Source: Treponema sp.
GTDB taxonomy: Bacteria; Spirochaetota; Spirochaetia; Treponematales; Breznakiellaceae
Length of the DNA: 9,991 nucleotides
Assembly: GCA_031270205.1 (NCBI GenBank)
Contig: JAISYA010000185.1
Coordinates: 1-9,991, forward strand
Reading direction: 5' to 3'
Shown here: piece after piece, positions 6,171 to 9,991 of the stretch
Numbering within the stretch: position 1 is the stretch's first letter
How the letters are laid out: each line of letters starts with the position of its first letter
Translations under genes and position numbers: made by a program
Notes under the pieces: model-generated
Seen by the model: the letters and a program-made list of their open reading frames with translations, nothing else
Databases searched by the model: none
What the model was told of the DNA's origin: nothing

Positions 6171-6177
6171 GTTCCGC
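6157..6177. terminator. possible bidirectional terminator, glpK / cysteine desulfurase
   Basis: GCGGAA (6157-6162) pairs perfectly with TTCCGC (6172-6177) around a 9-nt loop, followed by the T-rich TTCTTTA on the plus strand. It sits in the 61-nt gap between the convergent genes. The stem is short, so confidence is modest. Confidence 0.3.
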
Positions 6178-6186
6178 TTCTTTACC

Positions 6187-7317
6187 TTATCGAGACTGCG
6201 CCACCGCCAAAGCCAGCTCTCGCGCGGCCCGGGCGGCGTCTTCCCCGGTGTTGTCCCGGCCAAAGGAGAAGCGCATCGTGCCGCGCTTGTACGCTTCGGG
6301 GACGCCTATGGCTTCTATCACGTGCGAAGGTTCTATTGAGGCGGCGTTACACGCGGCCCCCATTGAGGCGAGCACGCCGGCCATGCTGAGGCGCAGCAGG
6401 CAGCCTTCCGCCTCGACCCCCGCGGCGCTCACGCTGATGATGTGCGGCGCGCCATTGGGCGGGGAGTTGACGATCAGGTCCGGTATGGCCGCTATGCCGT
6501 CAAGGAAAATCGCTTTCAGGCGGCCCAGATGCGCCGCGTCTTCCGGAAGGCGTTCACGCAGCAGGGCCGCGGCGCGGCCAAAGCCGGCTATAGCCGCGGT
6601 GTTTTCCGTACCGGCCCTCGCGCCGCCCTCCTGTTTTCCGCCCCTGATTATCGGGAAGATCGGCGCGCCGGGGGCGGCGTACAGCGCGCCCACGCCCTTG
6701 GGTCCGTAGATTTTGTGCGCCGATACGCTGATATAATCCGCCCCCAGGGCCTCCGCGCACAGCGGCAGCACGCCCAGCGCCTGCACCGCGTCGGTGTGGA
6801 ACTTCGCGCCGCCGCGCCGGGCGATCCGGCAGAGCGCGGCCGTGTCGTTAACCGCGCCGGTCTCGTTGTTGACGGACATTACGGAGACCAGGACCACCCC
6901 CGGCCCCATGCGCGCGCGTAAGGTGTCGGGCGAAACCGCTCCGTGGCGGTCAACCGGCAGGCGTTCAACGGTAACGCCCGCGGCGGCAAGTGAATCGGCG
7001 CAGTTCAGCACCGCGTGATGTTCCGCCGCCGAAACCAGTATCCGCGCCGGTTCTCCGCAAAACGCCGGCAGCGCGGATCGCAGGGCGAGGTTGGCGGCCT
7101 CCGTGCCGCTGCCGGTGAAGACCAGCCTTCCCGCGCCGCCGATTAAACCCAGCGCCTCCGAGCGGGCCGCTTCTACCGCCGCCCGCACCTCCGCCGCTTC
7201 GGGATACAGCGCGGACGGATTGTAAAATTGCCCGCCCAGGAAAGGGAGCATCGCGTCAAGCGCCTGCGGGTCAAGAGGCGTAGTGGCCGCATGATCGGCG
7301 TAAATCCTTTTGTGCAG
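6187..7317 (-). CDS. cysteine desulfurase (NifS/IscS family), probable CTG start
   Basis: This PLP enzyme of aminotransferase class V releases sulfur from cysteine as a persulfide, for Fe-S clusters or tRNA thiolation. With the start proposed here it has 376 residues. The N-terminal motif IYADHAATTPL (5-15) is encoded upstream of the first ATG (7251), so starting at that ATG would remove a conserved strand. Other landmarks are H100 in the AEHHAV cofactor-stacking motif, D176 in FHTDAVQA, the PLP lysine K202 in SAHKIYGPKG, the RAGTEN block (234-239), and the catalytic cysteine C323 in GAACNAASIEPSHVI. No ATG, GTG or TTG occurs between the VOC stop and 7251. CTG at 7317 has GGAG 6 nt upstream. 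The frame runs without interruption from the VOC gene across its TAG stop. It is the last gene of the minus-strand run. Confidence 0.9.
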   Translation of the reverse strand: MHKRIYADHAATTPLDPQALDAMLPFLGGQFYNPSALYPEAAEVRAAVEAARSEALGLIGGAGRLVFTGSGTEAANLALRSALPAFCGEPARILVSAAEHHAVLNCADSLAAAGVTVERLPVDRHGAVSPDTLRARMGPGVVLVSVMSVNNETGAVNDTAALCRIARRGGAKFHTDAVQALGVLPLCAEALGADYISVSAHKIYGPKGVGALYAAPGAPIFPIIRGGKQEGGARAGTENTAAIAGFGRAAALLRERLPEDAAHLGRLKAIFLDGIAAIPDLIVNSPPNGAPHIISVSAAGVEAEGCLLRLSMAGVLASMGAACNAASIEPSHVIEAIGVPEAYKRGTMRFSFGRDNTGEDAARAARELALAVAQSR

Positions 7318-7323
7318 GGTTTT

Positions 7324-7327
7324 CTCC
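7324..7327 (-). promoter_or_regulatory. Shine-Dalgarno GGAG before the CTG start
   Basis: GGAG on the minus strand ends 6 nt before the CTG at 7317. Optimal spacing is the main reason for choosing this non-standard start for the cysteine desulfurase. Confidence 0.5.
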
Positions 7328-7347
7328 AGCGCGTTTGCGCAAACCGG

Positions 7348-7713
7348 CTATTTCCGGACCGGCATGATCTCCACGAGGTAGCCATCGGGGTCCTTGATAA
7401 AGTACACCCCGAAATCCCTTAAGTCATGATCAAAGCAGCCCATTTCAACGTGTTTTGCCCTGGCGGCCTCAAACTCATCGGTGCGGAAGGCAAAATAGAC
7501 GGAGTTTTCCCCATGGTCATAGGCTTCGGTCCTGCCGTTCATGTGGACTATTTCCACCTGCTGGGCGGATTCCCCGTTGCCGATAAAGGCGATTTCCCGG
7601 TCCGCCGCATCCTTGCGCCGCAGCGTCTTCAGGCCCAGGGCTTCTTCATAAAAAGCCAGGGACCGCGCCATATCGGTAACATACACGCAACTGAATTCCT
7701 GCCTGAAAAACAT
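7348..7713 (-). CDS. VOC-superfamily (glyoxalase/lactoylglutathione lyase-like) protein
   Basis: This 121-residue protein has two beta-alpha-beta-beta-beta halves of the vicinal-oxygen-chelate fold. The first is VYVTDMARSLAFYEEALGL (10-28) through QQVEIVHM. The second is SVYFAFRTDEFEAARAKHVEMG through the family end FIKDPDGYLVEIMP (105-118). Acidic residues at the usual metal positions are E54 and E115. The two histidines expected in true glyoxalase I are not evident: the N-terminal position is Phe/Ser, and the position after GEN is Ser/Val. Authentic glyoxalase I activity is therefore doubtful and the substrate unknown. GGGAAGAG precedes the ATG by 3 nt. It starts 31 nt after the PTS IIB stop and ends in TAG 30 nt before the desulfurase CTG. 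Confidence 0.85.
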   Translation of the reverse strand: MFFRQEFSCVYVTDMARSLAFYEEALGLKTLRRKDAADREIAFIGNGESAQQVEIVHMNGRTEAYDHGENSVYFAFRTDEFEAARAKHVEMGCFDHDLRDFGVYFIKDPDGYLVEIMPVRK

Positions 7714-7744
7714 ACGCTCTTCCCATCCTTTGTGGTTGATTCGT

Positions 7745-8038
7745 TTATTGTAACATATCCACTATCTCGTTAACCAGTTCTGTTTCGCCCTGATGTGAGA
7801 CAAAAGGCCGTCCGCTTATAACAGGGCATTTTTGATCCTTAAAAAATTCAAACATCTCTACGATTAAGTCATATCCCTCTCCCGTATATTGGGATTCCCA
7901 GAGGTTCACCACTTTGATATTTACCCGTATCTTGCGCTCCAGGCAGGCGTCTTCGATCTTCCGGGCCGCGGCTATCATTGTTATGCCGCACGTACCGCCC
8001 GCCACAAGCACTTGTTTGGTCTTTGCAGGATCCTTCAT
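7745..8038 (-). CDS. PTS IIB component, galactitol (GatB)-like, altered phospho-site
   Basis: This 97-residue cytoplasmic protein has a IIB fold of the galactitol/lactose type. An N-terminal strand and P-loop, QVLVAGGTCGITM (9-21), is followed by the helix AAARKIEDACLERKI, a mid strand IKVVNLWE, and the typical end CPVISGRPFVSHQGETELVNEIV (71-93, in parts). IIB accepts phosphate from IIA on a loop cysteine and passes it to the sugar in IIC. Here the canonical position (LVACG) reads LVAGG, with Gly14 in place of Cys, and a cysteine appears at residue 17. Its ATG overlaps the IIA stop as ATGA (8035-8038), so translation is coupled. GGAAG lies about 8 nt upstream inside IIA. Confidence 0.82.
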   Translation of the reverse strand: MKDPAKTKQVLVAGGTCGITMIAAARKIEDACLERKIRVNIKVVNLWESQYTGEGYDLIVEMFEFFKDQKCPVISGRPFVSHQGETELVNEIVDMLQ

Positions 8039-8508
8039 GGGGCTGCTTCCAGGCGATTGCCCATTATCTTCACAAATTCATGCCCGCTTTTGGCGGCATA
8101 TAAACCGGAGAGCAGATCGCCGTCGGAAAATATACTCATTACCCTTCCCAGGTTTTCAGCCTGCTCGTTTTTGTCCTTGCTTGACAGGGCAATAAGGAAC
8201 ACCATAGCGGCCCCCAGTTCCTCATCCGGGTCGAACATATTTTTGAATATAACCGGACGGGCCAGGGTAGCGACACCCACGGACGGTTCCAAAACGCAGT
8301 CGTCCGCAAAAGCGTGGGGTATCGCTACTGAAAGGCCCGCGGTGGGGATCCCGGTCGGATATTGCTCCTCCCGCGATATGACAACATCGGCGTATTCGCC
8401 CTTTACATAGCCGCTGTTTACGAGGAGGTCCGTCAAAAGACGGATTACCTCCCCGCTGCTGTCCGCCTCAACATTTATTAAAACGTTTTCCTCCAGTACA
8501 GTCAGCAT
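8035..8508 (-). CDS. PTS IIA component, fructose/mannitol/galactitol type (PTS_EIIA_2)
   Basis: This 157-residue cytoplasmic phosphocarrier receives phosphate from HPr and gives it to IIB. The signature REEQYPTGIPTAGLSVAIPHA (46-66, in parts) carries the phosphorylated His65, and SVGVATLARPVIF follows. The C-terminal VFLIALSSKDKNEQAENLGRVMSIF (in parts) matches the conserved AxxDxxxHLxxLxxL segment of the family. The YPTG-P wording is typical of GatA-like IIA domains. GGAAAGG precedes the ATG by about 7 nt. It lies 62 nt after the IIC stop and overlaps IIB by 4 nt. No EI or HPr gene is in the window. Confidence 0.9.
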   Translation of the reverse strand: MLTVLEENVLINVEADSSGEVIRLLTDLLVNSGYVKGEYADVVISREEQYPTGIPTAGLSVAIPHAFADDCVLEPSVGVATLARPVIFKNMFDPDEELGAAMVFLIALSSKDKNEQAENLGRVMSIFSDGDLLSGLYAAKSGHEFVKIMGNRLEAAP

Positions 8509-8570
8509 TATTCAGCCTTTCCGCGCCGCGCAAAAGACACGAATCCGCAAACAGTCATAAAACCCCCGGC

Positions 8571-9851
8571 CTATTTTCCGGTGAGCAGCTTAAACGCGTT
8601 GACAATGACAAAACCAAGCGGGTCGCCGCCCATGTCCAGGGAGGAATTCAATACGTTGGGATCGCCCATTTGCATTGCCGCCATTGCCGCTGTTTGCACA
8701 GGCGCCATGGAAGACGCCAGATACAGAAGCGGAATGTTGAGGATCAGGACAAAAACCACCATGCGCAGGATATTGCCCTTGAAGAAGGGCGCTACGGCGC
8801 CGCATTGCGCGGGAATTACCGCGAGGCTCGCGATGGGCAGAAGCATATTACCCGGCAGGAACACGCTGATAAGAACAACCAGAGGATAGAGGATAACGGC
8901 GCTTGCCAGAACCGCCGGACTGCCCATAAGGGCGCCGCAGTCAATAGCTACCCAGATATCGCGCTTGCCGCTGAATTTTTCGTGTACCAGGTTAACAACC
9001 GCGTTGGCTATTGGGATGACTCCTTCGCAGAGTACGCCGATGGCCTTGGGAAGAAAGACCATGAAAACGCCAACGTTAACGGCCAGGTTAAGGGCCGCGA
9101 AAATCGAACCTTTGCCGCCGATCCAGACAACCACGCCGATGATAAAGCCGATGATGGCGCCCATGACGCCCTGATCGCCGAATACGCCGACTTTGTCCCG
9201 GATCGTATCGGGGGAAACGTCGATTTTGTTGAAGCCGGGAATTCGGTCGAAAATCCAGTTAAAAGGCTTCGCGATGAGGCCGAACACCGCATAACAGCAG
9301 GAAATGGAAATACCGGGCATCTTGTTGTATTCCTGGTATTCCTTGCATGTAGCGTCGCCGAGAAAGGTACCGATAGTCAGGAATATGGTCGCCGCGAGGA
9401 TTCCCAGGAACAGGTTGCCGGTCATGGCCCACACAAAGCAGCCAACTACCTGGCCGTGCCAGAAGCTCCAGATATCGGTCCACATGGTCTTGGCGGCCTT
9501 GATAAGAATCAGGATGACGTTTACCACCATAACAGCGATAATTGTAAAAGCCGCCCCCGGCCACGAGAAGGCGAGTCCGGCCACGCCCCAGCCGACGTCC
9601 TGGATCTGCGATGTGCGTCCGAGCATTTCCGACAAACCCTGAACGGTGGGTCCCATCGCGGTGGTAAGGAAGCCGGTCATCATGTTTAAACAGGTTAAAC
9701 CGAAGCCCGCGTACAAACCGCCCCGAAAACTCTTTTTGAATCCTGCCCCAAAGCACAGGCCCAGAATGAACAGGACGATTGTAATGAGGAGTGATCCGCC
9801 AAGGTTCAACAGGACACTATTCACTACAGTGTTAAAAGTTTCCACAATCAT
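8571..9851 (-). CDS. PTS IIC component, GatC family
   Basis: This 426-residue polytopic membrane permease is of the EIIC-GAT family. Hydrophobic segments run through most of the protein, beginning at residues about 14-36 (LLNLGGSLLITIVLFILGL in part) and including 98-118, 137-165, 229-247, 251-270, 313-334 and 362-380. Family features are GKSFR-like FKKSFRGGLYAGFG (38-51) and LPGNMLLPIASLA (332-344), which corresponds to the conserved PGN-x-LP segment. The substrate cannot be assigned: galactitol is the family's namesake, but no tagatose-phosphate or alditol genes are adjacent. The ATG at 9851 has GGAGG only 1 nt upstream. The in-frame GTG at 9845 (codon 3) has 7-nt spacing and may be the real start. 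It is the first gene of the minus-strand run. Confidence 0.92.
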   Translation of the reverse strand: MIVETFNTVVNSVLLNLGGSLLITIVLFILGLCFGAGFKKSFRGGLYAGFGLTCLNMMTGFLTTAMGPTVQGLSEMLGRTSQIQDVGWGVAGLAFSWPGAAFTIIAVMVVNVILILIKAAKTMWTDIWSFWHGQVVGCFVWAMTGNLFLGILAATIFLTIGTFLGDATCKEYQEYNKMPGISISCCYAVFGLIAKPFNWIFDRIPGFNKIDVSPDTIRDKVGVFGDQGVMGAIIGFIIGVVVWIGGKGSIFAALNLAVNVGVFMVFLPKAIGVLCEGVIPIANAVVNLVHEKFSGKRDIWVAIDCGALMGSPAVLASAVILYPLVVLISVFLPGNMLLPIASLAVIPAQCGAVAPFFKGNILRMVVFVLILNIPLLYLASSMAPVQTAAMAAMQMGDPNVLNSSLDMGGDPLGFVIVNAFKLLTGK

Positions 9852-9875
9852 ACCTCCGAAAAAAAATTAATTACT

Positions 9876-9950
9876 GAGCCTGTTCCAAAACTAATTGACT
9901 GTGCGCTCACGTTCCCGGCATAGCCGGGGGCACGGTTTTGGACCAGGCTC
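9876..9950. repeat. nested palindromic element upstream of the PTS genes
   Basis: GAGCCTGTTCCAAAAC (9876-9891) and GTTTTGGACCAGGCTC (9935-9950) are 16-nt inverted repeats with one mismatch. Inside them are GTGC (9901-9904) with GCAC (9930-9933), and a perfect CCCGGC-ATA-GCCGGG hairpin (9914-9928). The arrangement looks like a small mobile or repetitive palindromic element, or a structured 5' leader of the PTS transcript. No ORF lies inside. Confidence 0.65.
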
Positions 9951-9952
9951 TT

Positions 9953-9985
9953 GCAGTTTTTCAGGCTAAAGCCTTGCAAAACTGC
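9953..9985. repeat. second hairpin at the right edge, terminator-like
   Basis: GCAGTTTT (9953-9960) pairs with AAAACTGC (9978-9985), with inner AGGC/GCCT pairs around TAAA, and is followed by GTTTTT to the window end. On the plus strand it has terminator form, but no plus-strand gene precedes it. On the minus strand it would lie ahead of the PTS genes or end a gene outside the window. Confidence 0.5.
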
Positions 9986-9991
9986 GTTTTT

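Noticed and set aside
42..7317. A cysteine theme (tRNA-Cys, Cys-rich proteins, cysteine desulfurase) as one system
   Set aside because: The genes are on different strands and in separate transcription units several kb apart, and nothing links them beyond the amino acid.
1..9991. CRISPR arrays, phage genes, toxin-antitoxin pairs, riboswitches
   Set aside because: No regularly spaced direct repeats, no cas or phage proteins, and no convincing aptamer core were seen on reading both strands.

Overview
The window reads as ordinary, gene-dense chromosome from a fairly GC-rich bacterium (roughly 55-60 % GC by eye). The gene set is a CNNM/CBS CorC-like protein, a DUF362 protein, a DUF6485-type Cys-rich peptide, a DUF3298 lipoprotein with a loose lipobox, and a galactitol-family PTS lacking obvious catabolic partners. 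Together with a tRNA that does not encode CCA, this would suit a spirochaete, possibly Treponema-like. That assignment is inference from gene content only. No phage, CRISPR, rRNA or complete insertion sequence is visible.

Layout. Positions 42-113 hold a complete tRNA-Cys(GCA). Seven bases later a plus-strand pair begins: a CorC/HlyC-type membrane protein (121-1404) and, overlapping it by 14 nt, a DUF362 protein (1391-2479). A small Cys-rich protein with its own good promoter follows (2621-2806). It converges on a minus-strand DUF3298 lipoprotein (2848-3699). The lipoprotein diverges from a class I SAM methyltransferase (3720-4496). Their two start codons lie exactly symmetrically about the palindrome AGTATACT, so both may be leaderless. 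Glycerol kinase glpK (4632-6125) stands alone behind its own extended -10 promoter.

The right third is a minus-strand run that reads right to left: PTS IIC (GatC family), PTS IIA, PTS IIB, a VOC/glyoxalase-fold protein, and a NifS/IscS-type cysteine desulfurase. IIA and IIB overlap by 4 nt and the other gaps are 30-62 nt, so one transcript is plausible. The desulfurase has no ATG, GTG or TTG that retains its N-terminal motif. The best start is a CTG behind a GGAG ribosome binding site, and its frame is continuous with the VOC gene across one TAG. The IIB has Gly where the phospho-accepting Cys normally sits, with a Cys three residues later. At the right edge, upstream of the PTS genes, is a set of nested inverted repeats that looks like a small palindromic element cut by the window end.

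How the genes relate. GlpK and the PTS are carbon-uptake functions. No EI, HPr, sugar dehydrogenase, aldolase, glpF or glpD is present, so the PTS substrate cannot be named. I found no convincing new multi-gene system. The points most worth checking are the CTG-start desulfurase, the symmetric divergent promoter, the altered IIB loop and the tRNA-mRNA junction.
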